Of a stretch of DNA of 64,000 bases, positions 33,489-41,573 are shown in pieces. Both the position numbers and the translations under genes were made by a program. The stretch is from the NCBI RefSeq assembly GCF_000422825.1, contig NZ_KE383928.1, positions 62,001-126,000 of the forward strand, in the 5' to 3' direction. Positions within the stretch are counted from its first letter, which is position 1. The number at the start of each line of letters is the position of its first letter. Source of the DNA: Nocardioides insulae DSM 17944. GTDB lineage: Bacteria; Actinomycetota; Actinomycetes; Propionibacteriales; Nocardioidaceae. Under the pieces are notes generated by a model. It did not search any database. It worked only from the letters and a program-made list of their open reading frames with translations, and was not told the DNA's origin.

Positions 33489-34454
33489 TCACGGCACCGC
33501 CTCCGACACGGAGGGATCCCCGGACGACCCGCGTCGTGCGCGCGCCAGACGCCGTTCGAGCTGGACGTCCCCCCACTTGATCAGGGCGATGCCGATGACG
33601 ATGACCGCCCCGCCGACCAGCTGGATGCGGGTGGGCAGCTCGGCCAGGATGATCCAGGCGGCGATCGCCGAGAACGGCACCTCCAGCAGGTTGATGAAGG
33701 AGCCGATGGTCGCGCCGATGTAGCGGAGGCCGATGATGCCGCAGACATAGGCCCCGACGGTGAAGGCGACCACCAGGATCAGCGGCACCAGCCAGGACAC
33801 CTGGAGGCCGGCGAAGGCGACGTCGTCGCGCACGAACCTGCCGGGCATCAGGCCGGTCAGGTTCACCACCGCGATGGCGAGCGTGCCCACGCACATCCCC
33901 AGGCCCGTGAACGCCACCGGTGGTAGGTCGATGCTCTCCTTCGCCGACACCAGGAAGTAGCTGGCCAGGCACACGGCCGCCGCCAACGCCGCCAGGACGC
34001 CGACCAGGTCCAGCGTCGAGCCGCGGAAGTCGAGGACGAGCATCAGCCCGATCATCGAGACCGCCACCCCCAGGAACGTGGTGGTCGAGGGTCGCAGCCG
34101 GCTGCGCGCCCAGAGCCAGAACACGATCAGCAGTGGCGCGGTCATCTCCAGCAGCAGCGCGACCGCCACGGTCAGGTGCTCCACCGCGATGAAGTAGAAG
34201 CCCTGGACGCCGGCCATCGAGACCAGCCCGTAGGCGACCACCGTCCGCCAGTGCCGGGCGACCTCGGGCCACCGGCCGCGCAGCGCGATCAGGGTCGGGA
34301 CCATGAGGGCCAGCGCCGACCCGGCGAGCCGGACCAGCACGACCGATCCCGGCGTCCAGCCGATCCCGTACATCGTCTTGGCCACCGGGCCGGACACGGC
34401 GAAGAAGAATGCCGAGACGACCATGAAGACGAAGCCGAGCACGGTACGACGCAT
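33489..34454 (-). CDS. EamA-type (DMT family) membrane transporter
   Basis: 321 residues with ten hydrophobic helices in two homologous halves (first EamA repeat from residue 5 to 140, second from about 150 to 295, ending YIGATIGSFINLLEVPFSAI and GGAVIVIGIALIKWGD). DMT transporters export small metabolites or amino acids. It is inserted on the opposite strand between paaG and paaA. Role in phenylacetate uptake or export of intermediates is possible but unproven. The ATG at 34454 has a GGGAGGG site. A longer in-frame extension to 34607 has no membrane character and was left out. Confidence 0.85.
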   Translation of the reverse strand: MRRTVLGFVFMVVSAFFFAVSGPVAKTMYGIGWTPGSVVLVRLAGSALALMVPTLIALRGRWPEVARHWRTVVAYGLVSMAGVQGFYFIAVEHLTVAVALLLEMTAPLLIVFWLWARSRLRPSTTTFLGVAVSMIGLMLVLDFRGSTLDLVGVLAALAAAVCLASYFLVSAKESIDLPPVAFTGLGMCVGTLAIAVVNLTGLMPGRFVRDDVAFAGLQVSWLVPLILVVAFTVGAYVCGIIGLRYIGATIGSFINLLEVPFSAIAAWIILAELPTRIQLVGGAVIVIGIALIKWGDVQLERRLARARRGSSGDPSVSEAVP

Positions 34455-34641
34455 GCCGGTCCCTCCCAGATCGATACCCAACGGGCGGCGGTTCGGTGGC
34501 CCAGTGTGACGACCCGACCGGTCGGACGCCAGTCGTGCTCGGGTGGCGACCAGGTGGACCGACCGACCCCGCTCGGCGAACCGCTCGAGCTCGGATCTTG
34601 CGCGCACCGGTGTGCTGAGGCACAGTGGTGACGTGATTCCT

Positions 34642-34653
34642 GACCGATCGGTC
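34642..34653. promoter_or_regulatory. Perfect palindrome GACCGATCGGTC before paaA, probable PaaR operator
   Basis: Twelve-base perfect palindrome 29 bases before the paaA start. It matches the core before paaK (31283) except for the central two bases. Likely bound by the TetR regulator encoded at 39047. Confidence 0.7.
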
Positions 34654-34682
34654 TGTAAATGCGTGGGATGTGGGGAGGGGCC

Positions 34683-35648
34683 ATGACCAACTCACCCGAG
34701 ATCGTCCTCGATGCGTCTCGGCTCGAGGACGAGTTCGAGCGGATCGTGGGCGGTCACGATCGCATCGAGCCGCGGGACTGGATGCCGGAGAAGTACCGGC
34801 AGACCCTGATCCGGCAGGTGGCCCAGCACGCCCACTCCGAGATCATCGGAATGCAGCCGGAGGGCAACTGGATCACCCGGGCCCCCAGCCTGCGACGCAA
34901 GGCGATCCTGCTCGCCAAGGTGCAGGACGAGGCCGGCCACGGGCTCTACCTCTACTCCGCCACCGAGACCCTCGGTGTCTCCCGGGCCGAGCTGACCGAG
35001 CGCCTCCTCGACGGGCGGCAGAAGTACTCCTCGATCTTCAACTACCCCACCCTCTCCTACGCCGACGTGGGCACCATCGGGTGGCTGGTCGACGGGGCGG
35101 CGATCTGCAACCAGGTGCCGCTGTGCCGGACGTCGTACGGCCCCTACGGGCGGGCGATGATCCGGATCTGCAAGGAGGAGTCGTTCCACCAGCGGCAGGG
35201 GTTCGAGCTGCTGATGACGATGATGCGGGGCACCGAGGAGCAGCGGGCGATGGTGCAGGAGTCGGTGGACCGGTTCTGGTGGCCGGCCCTGATGATGTTC
35301 GGCCCGCCCGACGCCGACTCACCCAACACCGCCCAGTCGATGGCCTGGGGGATCAAGCGCGACACCAACGACGACCTCCGGCAGAAGTTCGTGGACATGA
35401 GCGTGCCGCAGGCCGAGCGGCTCGGCGTCACCCTCCCCGACGACGGCCTGGTCTGGAGCGAGGAGCGCGGCCACTACGACTTCACCCAGCCCGACTGGGA
35501 GGAGTTCATGACCGTGGTCAAGGGCGGCGGACCCTGCAACACCCAGCGGATCGCACACCGCCGACGCGCGCACGACGACGGCGCCTGGGTGCGCGCGGCC
35601 GCCACCGCGTTCGCCGCCCGCGGATCGGTGCAGGAGGAGGAGCAGTGA
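34683..35648 (+). CDS. paaA: Phenylacetyl-CoA epoxygenase catalytic subunit PaaA
   Basis: 321 residues. The carboxylate diiron site is visible as [13 protein letters not shown] near residue 78 (Glu-x-x-His) and [13 protein letters not shown] near 165 (second Glu-x-x-His). PaaA with PaaC forms the core of the multicomponent oxygenase that epoxidises the ring of phenylacetyl-CoA. The ATG at 34683 has a strong TGGGGAGGGG site. An in-frame ATG at 34659 would add eight residues. It begins a tightly packed paaABCDE-paaI unit behind a palindromic operator. The stop TGA shares bases with the paaB ATG. Confidence 0.95.
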   Translation: MTNSPEIVLDASRLEDEFERIVGGHDRIEPRDWMPEKYRQTLIRQVAQHAHSEIIGMQPEGNWITRAPSLRRKAILLAKVQDEAGHGLYLYSATETLGVSRAELTERLLDGRQKYSSIFNYPTLSYADVGTIGWLVDGAAICNQVPLCRTSYGPYGRAMIRICKEESFHQRQGFELLMTMMRGTEEQRAMVQESVDRFWWPALMMFGPPDADSPNTAQSMAWGIKRDTNDDLRQKFVDMSVPQAERLGVTLPDDGLVWSEERGHYDFTQPDWEEFMTVVKGGGPCNTQRIAHRRRAHDDGAWVRAAATAFAARGSVQEEEQ

Positions 35649-35938
35649 TGGGTACGCCGAGCGAGTGGCCTCTCTACGAGGTCTTCGTGCGGGGTAAGCG
35701 CGGACTCAACCATGTCCATGTGGGGTCGCTGCACGCGCCCGATGACGAGATGGCCCTCCGGCACGCCCGCGACGTCTACACCCGGCGCAACGAGGGGGTC
35801 TCGATCTGGGTCGTGCGCTCCTCGGCGATCGCCGCGTCCAGCCCCGACGAGAAGGATCCGCTGTTCGCGCCCGCCGGCGACAAGGTCTACCGGCACCCGA
35901 CCTTCTACGACATCCCGGCCGACGTGCCGCACATGTAG
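35648..35938 (+). CDS. paaB: Phenylacetyl-CoA epoxygenase subunit PaaB
   Basis: 96 residues. WPLYEVFVRGKRGLNHVHVG, then the LHAPDDEMALRHARDVYTRR helix and WVVRSSAI strand, is the PaaB pattern. PaaB is a small structural subunit that helps assemble the PaaAC oxygenase. The ATG at 35648 overlaps the paaA stop (TGATG). A GTG at 35645 would give a GTGA overlap instead. Ten bases separate it from paaC. Confidence 0.94.
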   Translation: MGTPSEWPLYEVFVRGKRGLNHVHVGSLHAPDDEMALRHARDVYTRRNEGVSIWVVRSSAIAASSPDEKDPLFAPAGDKVYRHPTFYDIPADVPHM

Positions 35939-35948
35939 CGGAGGACCG

Positions 35949-36890
35949 ATGACGCACATCGCGGACAAGGATCTCGACCACGAGTCCGTCTACGACGGTC
36001 TGGCCGATCTGGAGGGTGACGCCTCGCAGTGGGCCTTCGGCACCTCCTTCGAGGATCCGCTGGCCGGCGTGGACACCACCATCCCCGAGGGGGTGGACCC
36101 GGCCGATCTGGCGGCGTACTGCCTGATGCTGGGGGACGACGCGCTGGTCTATTCGCACCGGCTCTCCGAGTGGTGCAGCAACGCCCCCGACCTGGAGGAG
36201 GACATCGCCCTGGCCAACATCGCCCTGGACCTCCTCGGCCAGGCGCGGCTGCTGCTCGCCCGGGCAGGGGCGGCCGACCCGAGGGTGGTGCCGGCGCTTC
36301 CCGAGGGGTCGCCGGTGCCGGCCGAGGACGCGCTGGCGTTCTTCCGCGACGACGGAGGGTTCGTCAACGTGCGTTTCGTGGAGCCCGACAACGGCGACTT
36401 CGCGGTCACGGTCGCCCGGTTGCTGGTCTTCGCGACCTGGCGGCTGGCTCTGCTCGAGCGGCTGGCCGGGAGTCGTGACCCGGTGCTGGCAGCGATCGCG
36501 GCGAAGGGGGCCACCGAGGTGACCTACCACCGTGCCTACGCCGGCCGCTGGTTCCTCACCCTGGCCCGCGGCACCGAGGAGTCCCGGCGCCGGCTCGAGA
36601 CCGCGCTGCCGGTGGTGTGGCGCTACTACGCCGACCTGTTCGCCTCGCACGAGGTCGACCGCCGGCTGGACGAGCAGGGGGTCGGGGTCGATCCGGCGGG
36701 CGTGGCCGAGGAGGTGGGCGCGCTGCTCGACCGGGTGCTGGCGACCAGCGGCCTCGAGCGTCCCCCGGGCCCCTCCGCCGGCCCGGTGAGCGGCGGCACC
36801 GGTCGGGACGGGCGGCACACCGAGGCGCTGAGTCGGCTGCTCGCCGAGATGCAGTCGGTGGCCCGGGCGCACCCGCTGGGGCGGTGGTGA
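35949..36890 (+). CDS. paaC: Phenylacetyl-CoA epoxygenase structural subunit PaaC
   Basis: 313 residues, longer than Escherichia coli PaaC (about 250) mainly through an N-terminal stretch of about 35 residues and an insert near 255-285. The core is helical with LGDDALVYSHRLSEWCSNAP and DIALANIALDLLGQARLLL, the ferritin-like fold of PaaC, which lacks a working diiron site and pairs with PaaA. TEVTYHRAYAGRWFLTLARG is also conserved. The ATG at 35949 follows GGAGGACCG. It overlaps paaD by four bases. Confidence 0.93.
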   Translation: MTHIADKDLDHESVYDGLADLEGDASQWAFGTSFEDPLAGVDTTIPEGVDPADLAAYCLMLGDDALVYSHRLSEWCSNAPDLEEDIALANIALDLLGQARLLLARAGAADPRVVPALPEGSPVPAEDALAFFRDDGGFVNVRFVEPDNGDFAVTVARLLVFATWRLALLERLAGSRDPVLAAIAAKGATEVTYHRAYAGRWFLTLARGTEESRRRLETALPVVWRYYADLFASHEVDRRLDEQGVGVDPAGVAEEVGALLDRVLATSGLERPPGPSAGPVSGGTGRDGRHTEALSRLLAEMQSVARAHPLGRW

Positions 36891-37417
36891 GCGTGTCCGC
36901 CGGCACCCTGGACCGCCAACAGCTCCGGCAGCAGGTCCGGGGGGTGGCCGCGGCAGTGGCCGACCCCGAGCTGCCGATGCTGACCCTGGCCGACCTGGGC
37001 GTGCTGCGCGACGTCGAGGTGGAGCCCCACGGGCAGGTGGTCGTGACCATCACGCCGACCTACTCCGGCTGCCCGGCGATGGCGACGATGCGCGACGACC
37101 TGGTGCACGCCCTGCACGATCACGGCGTCCGCGACGTCGAGGTGCGGGTGCGGCTGCACCCGGCCTGGAGCAGCGCCTGGATCAGCGACCGGGGCCGGCG
37201 GGCTCTCGCGGAGGCCGGTATCTCCCCGCCGGGTCCGGTACGCCGGGTGAGCGGGCCGATCGCGATCGACCTGTCGCCCACGCGCCGCGAGGTGCGCTGC
37301 CCGCGGTGCGGCTCCGGGCGTGCGGAGCTGACCAGCGAGTTCGGGGCGACCGCCTGCAAGGCGCTCTACCGCTGCCTGGAATGTCTGGAGCCCTTCGACC
37401 ACGTGAAGGAGATCTGA
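36887..37417 (+). CDS. paaD: Phenylacetyl-CoA epoxygenase assembly protein PaaD
   Basis: 176 residues. The N-terminal DUF59/MIP18 domain (VADPELPMLTLADLGVLRDV, TPTYSGCPAMATM) is followed by a C-terminal zinc-ribbon-like end with Cys pairs CPRCGSG and CLECLEPFD near 135-170. PaaD is thought to help insert the iron-sulfur or diiron centres of the oxygenase system. The GTG at 36887 overlaps the paaC stop (GTGA), which decides the start. A further in-frame GTG at 36893 is a weaker choice. PaaE follows after six bases. Confidence 0.92.
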   Translation: MSVSAGTLDRQQLRQQVRGVAAAVADPELPMLTLADLGVLRDVEVEPHGQVVVTITPTYSGCPAMATMRDDLVHALHDHGVRDVEVRVRLHPAWSSAWISDRGRRALAEAGISPPGPVRRVSGPIAIDLSPTRREVRCPRCGSGRAELTSEFGATACKALYRCLECLEPFDHVKEI

Positions 37418-37423
37418 GCGTCG

Positions 37424-38515
37424 ATGACGACCACTGCACCCGCGCCCGCACCGGGGCGCACGGCGTTCCACCCGCTGACGGTGGCGGACGTGGAGCGGCT
37501 CACCGATGACGCGGTCGCGATCACCTTCGAGGTGCCCGAGGCGCTGCGTGCGACCTTCGACTTCGCGGCCGGCCAGTCCCTGACCGTGCGCCGTTTCGTC
37601 GACGGACGCGAGGAACGGCGCGACTACTCGGTGTGCGCTCCGGCCGGGGCCCGTCCGCGGATCGGCGTCCGTGAGCTGCCCGGCGGCGGCGTCTTCTCGA
37701 CCTGGCTGACCCGCGAGGTGGGGGTTGGCGACGTGCTCGAGGTGCAGGCACCCCGTGGCCGGTTCCGGGCCGACCCGGCCGTCGGCGGTCGGCACGTGTG
37801 CATCGCCGCGGGCTCGGGCATCACGCCGATGCTCTCGGTGATCGGCACGGTCCTCACCCATCCGGCGGCGGAGGTCACGCTGCTCTACGGCAACCGGACG
37901 ACGTCCTCGGTGATGTTCGCCGAGGAACTGGCCGACCTGAAGAACCGCTACGGTCCCCGGTTCAACCTGGTCCACGTCCTCTCCCGCGAACCCCGCGACG
38001 TCGAACTCTTCTCCGGGCGGCTGGACGCCGACCGGCTGCGCCGCCTGCTGCCGGTGCTGGTGCCGCAGCCGGACACCCTCGATCACGTGTGGCTGTGCGG
38101 CCCGTTCGGACTGATCGCCGACGCCCGCGAGGTGTGTGATGAGCTCGGCGTCCCTCGGGATCGCGTGCACTTCGAGCTCTTCTACGTCGACGAGCCGCCG
38201 CCGGAGGTGCGCCATGCCGATGCCGTCGTCGAGGGGGCGGTCAGCCAGGTCACGCTCACCCTGGACGGACGCTCCACCACCGCCGCGCTGCCGAAGGCAC
38301 GTACCGTGCTGGACGGCGCCGCCGCCGTCCGCCACGATCTGCCCTACGCCTGCAAGGGCGGCGTCTGCGGCACCTGCCGGGCCAAGGTGACCTTCGGTTC
38401 GGTCCAGATGCGACGCAACTACGCCCTCGACGAGGACGAGGTGGCGGCCGGGTTCGTGCTGACCTGCCAGTCCTACCCGGTCGACGACCAGGTGGGGGTC
38501 GACTATGACGCCTGA
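37424..38515 (+). CDS. paaE: Phenylacetyl-CoA epoxygenase reductase PaaE
   Basis: 363 residues in three parts: an FAD-binding barrel (RRDYSVCAPAG, RxYS pattern near residue 66), an NADPH-binding Rossmann lobe (IAAGSGITPMLSVIG near 127; VWLCGPFGLI near 222), and a C-terminal plant-type [2Fe-2S] ferredoxin with CKGGVCGTCRAKV near 309 and the last Cys in LTCQSYP near 346. It passes electrons from NADPH to the PaaA diiron site. The start is an ATG after GGAGATCTGAGCG. It overlaps paaI by 11 bases. Confidence 0.95.
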   Translation: MTTTAPAPAPGRTAFHPLTVADVERLTDDAVAITFEVPEALRATFDFAAGQSLTVRRFVDGREERRDYSVCAPAGARPRIGVRELPGGGVFSTWLTREVGVGDVLEVQAPRGRFRADPAVGGRHVCIAAGSGITPMLSVIGTVLTHPAAEVTLLYGNRTTSSVMFAEELADLKNRYGPRFNLVHVLSREPRDVELFSGRLDADRLRRLLPVLVPQPDTLDHVWLCGPFGLIADAREVCDELGVPRDRVHFELFYVDEPPPEVRHADAVVEGAVSQVTLTLDGRSTTAALPKARTVLDGAAAVRHDLPYACKGGVCGTCRAKVTFGSVQMRRNYALDEDEVAAGFVLTCQSYPVDDQVGVDYDA

Positions 38516-38966
38516 ACCCGATCCGCGGGCGGCTCTCTCCGCGGAGGAGACCGCCCGCCGCTGCACCGAGCAGATGTGGGGCGAGGACCTGGCGAGCAAG
38601 TCGCTCGGGATGGAGGTGCGGTCCTGCGGGCCGGGCACCGCGGTCGTGTCCATGACCGTGCGGCCCGACATGGTCAACGGCTGGGAGATCTGCCACGGCG
38701 GCCTGATCGCCACCCTGGCCGACAGCGCCTTCGCGGTCGCGTGCAACTCCCGCGGCACCGTCACCGTGGCCGCCGGCTTCGAGGTCACCTTCCTCAGGCC
38801 GGGCCGGCTCGGCGACGTCCTGGTGGCCACCGCCCGCGAGGTCGCGCTCAGCGGCCGCTCCGGCGTCTACGACGTCACCGTCGTGCGCGAGGCGGACGGC
38901 GAGAGCGTCGCGGTGTTCCGCGGCCGCTCCCGCTCGACCGGTCGCCCCAACCCCGGGCTCGGGTAG
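38505..38966 (+). CDS. paaI: Hydroxyphenylacetyl-CoA thioesterase PaaI
   Basis: 153 residues of the hotdog fold. DMVNGWEICHGGLIATLADS (the HGG loop and the following Asp) is the PaaI active-site signature. It hydrolyses ring-hydroxylated phenylacetyl-CoA thioesters and thus rescues coenzyme A from stalled pathway intermediates. The start overlaps the paaE 3' end by 11 bases. It is the last gene of the paaABCDE-I unit; the TetR gene behind it runs the other way. Confidence 0.92.
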   Translation: MTPEPDPRAALSAEETARRCTEQMWGEDLASKSLGMEVRSCGPGTAVVSMTVRPDMVNGWEICHGGLIATLADSAFAVACNSRGTVTVAAGFEVTFLRPGRLGDVLVATAREVALSGRSGVYDVTVVREADGESVAVFRGRSRSTGRPNPGLG

Positions 38967-39046
38967 GGCGGGCGCGGTCGGGCAAACCGGGCGGGGCCGC
39001 CGGGGTGGTCCTCACCCGAGCACCGACGTCGTCCGGCGTACGACGC

Positions 39047-39676
39047 TCAGGCAGGCAGGGGAGCGCGAGCGGCTCCGGTGGCGAGGCCCTCGAAGGCCAT
39101 CGTGGCCAGGTCGTCGGCCAGCGTGTCGCCGTCCACCGGCCCATCGGGTCGGTACCACTCCACCAGCGAGTTCACCAGGCCGAAGAGCAGGCGGCTGGCG
39201 AGGGCCGGCGGCAGATCGGCGCGCACCGTTCCCTCGGCCGCGGCCGCCGCGACCAGTGCGGCGAGTTGCTCGTCGAGCCGGCGCCGGCGTTCGAGGGCGG
39301 CGAGCTCGACCGCGCTGTTGCCCCGGACCCGAAGCAGCAGGGTGACGGCCGGCTGGTGCCGCACCAGGATCTCCACCGACCGGTGCACGGCCTGCCGCAG
39401 CCGGTCGTAGGCCGACCCCGGGCCGGCGAGGGCCTCGTCGATCGCCGCGGACAACCCGTCCAGCGCCTCGTCGAGCGCGGCCGCGAGCAGTTCCTCCTTG
39501 CTGGCGACGTGATGGTAGATCGCCGACTTGGTCAGGCCGAGGTCCTTGGCGAGGTCACCGACACTGGTGCGGTCGTACCCGCGCTCGTTGAACAGTTCGA
39601 TCGCCCGGCGCAGCACGGTGCCCTGGTCATAGCCCGGCCGCCCCCGGCGTACTGGCCGCTCGCCCGCATCGGTCAT
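39047..39676 (-). CDS. paaR: TetR-family regulator, probable PaaR
   Basis: 209 residues. The N-terminal helix-turn-helix is RAIELFNERGYDRTSVGDLA then LGLTKSAIYHHVASKEEL. The C-terminal ligand domain (LVEWYRPDGPVDGDTLADDL near 170-190) is like TetR regulators of acyl-CoA catabolism. It faces the end of the paa cluster, and two GACCG-nn-CGGTC palindromes lie before paaK and paaA, so it is the likely phenylacetyl-CoA-responsive repressor PaaR. That is inference from position. The ATG at 39676 has a CACAAT box six bases upstream. Confidence 0.82.
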   Translation of the reverse strand: MTDAGERPVRRGRPGYDQGTVLRRAIELFNERGYDRTSVGDLAKDLGLTKSAIYHHVASKEELLAAALDEALDGLSAAIDEALAGPGSAYDRLRQAVHRSVEILVRHQPAVTLLLRVRGNSAVELAALERRRRLDEQLAALVAAAAAEGTVRADLPPALASRLLFGLVNSLVEWYRPDGPVDGDTLADDLATMAFEGLATGAARAPLPA

Positions 39677-39682
39677 GGGGGG

Positions 39683-39688
39683 ATTGTG
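39683..39688 (-). promoter_or_regulatory. Leaderless-type -10 box (CACAAT) for the TetR gene
   Basis: CACAAT on the minus strand is separated by six C bases from the ATG at 39676. Confidence 0.45.
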
Positions 39689-39722
39689 TCACCGGCGCCA
39701 CTCGGGCCGGCGAGGGTCGTCC

Positions 39723-39758
39723 GGGACCGACGGGACCGACGGGACCGACCGGACCGAC
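39723..39758. repeat. Four 9-bp repeats GGGACCGAC beside the TetR promoter
   Basis: Copies begin at 39723, 39732, 39741 and 39750 (the last with C first). Each contains GACCG, the half-site of the palindromes before paaK and paaA. They lie 35-80 bases upstream of the TetR promoter. They may be a string of weak PaaR half-sites or just a simple repeat. Confidence 0.8.
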
Positions 39759-39841
39759 CGTGACGGCGGGGTCGGGAGGATGTGGGGTCGGGTGCGGTGG
39801 GCGTGCAGACTGGGGGCAGCAGATCGACACCGAGGAGCGCC

Positions 39842-40180
39842 ATGGCCCACGAGCAGGTCCGGAGGCCGCGTCATCTGATGGACCCCGCCAACCCGGTCCG
39901 GCCGGTCAACGACGCCAGCCTGACCACGGTCCAGCGCTGGGTGATGTCGGTGCTCACCGTGTTCACCATCGCCCACCTCGCCGTCGGCCTGGTCGTGGCG
40001 GCGCTGGCGATGTCCTCGGAGTTCCGTGCCCAGCAGATCGGCCTGTGCGTGCTCGCCGGGCTCTTCGGCGCGTTCGGGGTGGCCGCGGGGCAGTTGATCC
40101 ACCGACGCCGGCCGCTCAACCTGTGGCTGCTGCTCGGCTTCCTGCCCACCGTGATCGGGGTGTGGCTGGTCCTGCGGTGA
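39842..40180 (+). CDS. Small membrane protein, three predicted helices
   Basis: 112 residues. A hydrophilic N-terminus of about 30 is followed by three hydrophobic segments (VMSVLTVFTIAHLAVGLVVA; IGLCVLAGLFGAFGVAAGQL; LWLLLGFLPTVIGVWLVL). No family is recognised. The ATG at 39842 has CGAGGAGCG upstream. It lies between the paa regulator and an AraC gene with no evident link to either. Confidence 0.72.
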   Translation: MAHEQVRRPRHLMDPANPVRPVNDASLTTVQRWVMSVLTVFTIAHLAVGLVVAALAMSSEFRAQQIGLCVLAGLFGAFGVAAGQLIHRRRPLNLWLLLGFLPTVIGVWLVLR

Positions 40181-40222
40181 CCGGTCACGGTTCGCGCCGT
40201 ACCCACCGGCGGAGTCCGGCCG

Positions 40223-40228
40223 TACCCT
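40223..40228 (+). promoter_or_regulatory. Leaderless-type -10 box (TACCCT) for the AraC gene
   Basis: TACCCT ends seven bases before the ATG at 40236. Confidence 0.45.
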
Positions 40229-40235
40229 CGATGGC

Positions 40236-41093
40236 ATGGGTCCCGACGACTCGTGGGAGTTCGCGGTGGCGCCCCCGCACACCGCGCCGGGGGCGACCTC
40301 GATGCTCGGCTACCGGACGCCCGCCCACGCCGGCACGCTGCACCGCGGCCTGCCGTCCTCCCGGCTGACCTTCATCCTCAGCCTCGACGAGGGCGTGGAG
40401 TCGGCGGACACCGAGGCCGGCCTCGCTGCCGCCCGCCCGGCACCGGTGGTGCTCGGTGGACTGCACCTGACCACGGCCTTCATCCGGCCCGCGCGGGGGC
40501 AGACGGGAGTGCAGCTCGCCGTGCACCCGCTCGCCAGCCGTGCCCTCTTCGGGCGGCCCAGCGCAGAGCTGAGCGTGCGCGACTTCGATGCCCTGGCCGA
40601 GCTCGGCGCCGACGCCCGTCGCCTGCACGAGCAGCTGGCCGAGGCCGACGGCTGGCCGCATGCCTTCCGTTTGGTCGTCGAGCATCTGGTCACCCGGATC
40701 GACGAGCGGCGGCAGGCGCGGTTGCGGCCCGAGGTGGCCCGGGCCTGGCATCTGCTCGAACGTAGGCACGGCCGGATCGCGGTCGGCGATCTAGCGGCCG
40801 AAGTCGCCCTGCGCAGGCGCCAGCTCGGTGAGCTGTTCACCCGCGAGGTGGGCCGCTCGCCGAAGGCCGTGGCAGGGCTGATGCGCTTCGAGCACGCCAC
40901 CGACCTGCTGACCGCGGAGGTACGCCGCCGCGAGCGTCCCGCGCTGGGGCGGGTCGCCGCCCGGGCGGGATATGCCGACCAGGCCCACCTGACCCGCGAC
41001 TTCACCGGGCGCACCGGCGTACCTCCGCGGCAGTGGATCGCCGAGGAGCGCCGGAATATTCAAGACGGCAGCCGTCCCGCAGCGGAAGGCTGA
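40236..41093 (+). CDS. AraC-family regulator
   Basis: 285 residues. The N-terminal half resembles an effector-binding cupin-like fold with no clear ligand motif (LGYRTPAHAGTLHRGLPSS, FILSLDEGV). The C-terminal half is a double helix-turn-helix of the AraC/XylS type (VGDLAAEVALRRRQLGELFT and ARAGYADQAHLTRDFTGRTG, then VPPRQW). The following VOC gene starts four bases after its stop, so the pair is co-transcribed. This AraC-plus-glyoxalase-like arrangement is often seen in actinobacteria. The start is fixed by a TACCCT box seven bases upstream. Confidence 0.88.
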   Translation: MGPDDSWEFAVAPPHTAPGATSMLGYRTPAHAGTLHRGLPSSRLTFILSLDEGVESADTEAGLAAARPAPVVLGGLHLTTAFIRPARGQTGVQLAVHPLASRALFGRPSAELSVRDFDALAELGADARRLHEQLAEADGWPHAFRLVVEHLVTRIDERRQARLRPEVARAWHLLERRHGRIAVGDLAAEVALRRRQLGELFTREVGRSPKAVAGLMRFEHATDLLTAEVRRRERPALGRVAARAGYADQAHLTRDFTGRTGVPPRQWIAEERRNIQDGSRPAAEG

Positions 41094-41097
41094 GCCC

Positions 41098-41487
41098 ATG
41101 AGCACACCGACCGTCTACCTGACCCTGCAGGCGCACGACGCGCCCGCTCTCATCGACTGGTACGTCGACACCTTCGGCTTCGTGGTGGCCGCCCGCTACG
41201 AGGAGGACGGCGTCGTCCAGCACGCCCAATTGAACTGGCCCGAGGGGGCCGGCGCGATCATGCTCGGCAGTCACCGGCCCGGTAACCCGTGGAACCGTGA
41301 GCCGGGCACCGCGGGCGGCTACGTGGTCACCGGCGACCCCGACGCCCTCTACGCCCGAGTCACCGAGCGCGGCGCCGAGGTGATCCGGCCGCTGGCCGAC
41401 ACCGATTACGGCGCCCGCGAGTTCTCCGTGCGCGACCCCGAAGGCAACCTGTGGTCCTTCGGCGACTACGCGGGGGAGGAGGCGTAG
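41098..41487 (+). CDS. VOC-superfamily (glyoxalase/bleomycin-resistance-like) protein
   Basis: 129 residues, two beta-alpha-beta-beta-beta repeats. LTLQAHDAPALIDWYVDTFG at the start and REFSVRDPEGNLWSFGDY at the end are VOC hallmarks, with His in QHAQLNW and Glu in the C-terminal half as possible metal ligands. It belongs to the PhnB-like branch whose substrate is unknown. Translationally close to the AraC gene (four-base gap), so it likely responds to the same signal. Confidence 0.85.
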   Translation: MSTPTVYLTLQAHDAPALIDWYVDTFGFVVAARYEEDGVVQHAQLNWPEGAGAIMLGSHRPGNPWNREPGTAGGYVVTGDPDALYARVTERGAEVIRPLADTDYGAREFSVRDPEGNLWSFGDYAGEEA

Positions 41488-41573
41488 TCGCCGGGGGCAT
41501 CGGATCGGGCGGGCAGGTGGCGGATCCCGGCCCGATGCGCGAGGGTCGGGGAAGGAAGCCACGAGGAGGACTC

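Noticed and set aside
34515..34526. Palindrome CCGACCGGTCGG upstream of the DMT transporter as a third PaaR site
   Set aside because: Its GACC and GGTC arms have no two-base centre, so the half-site spacing differs from the two paa palindromes. Short GC palindromes are frequent here.
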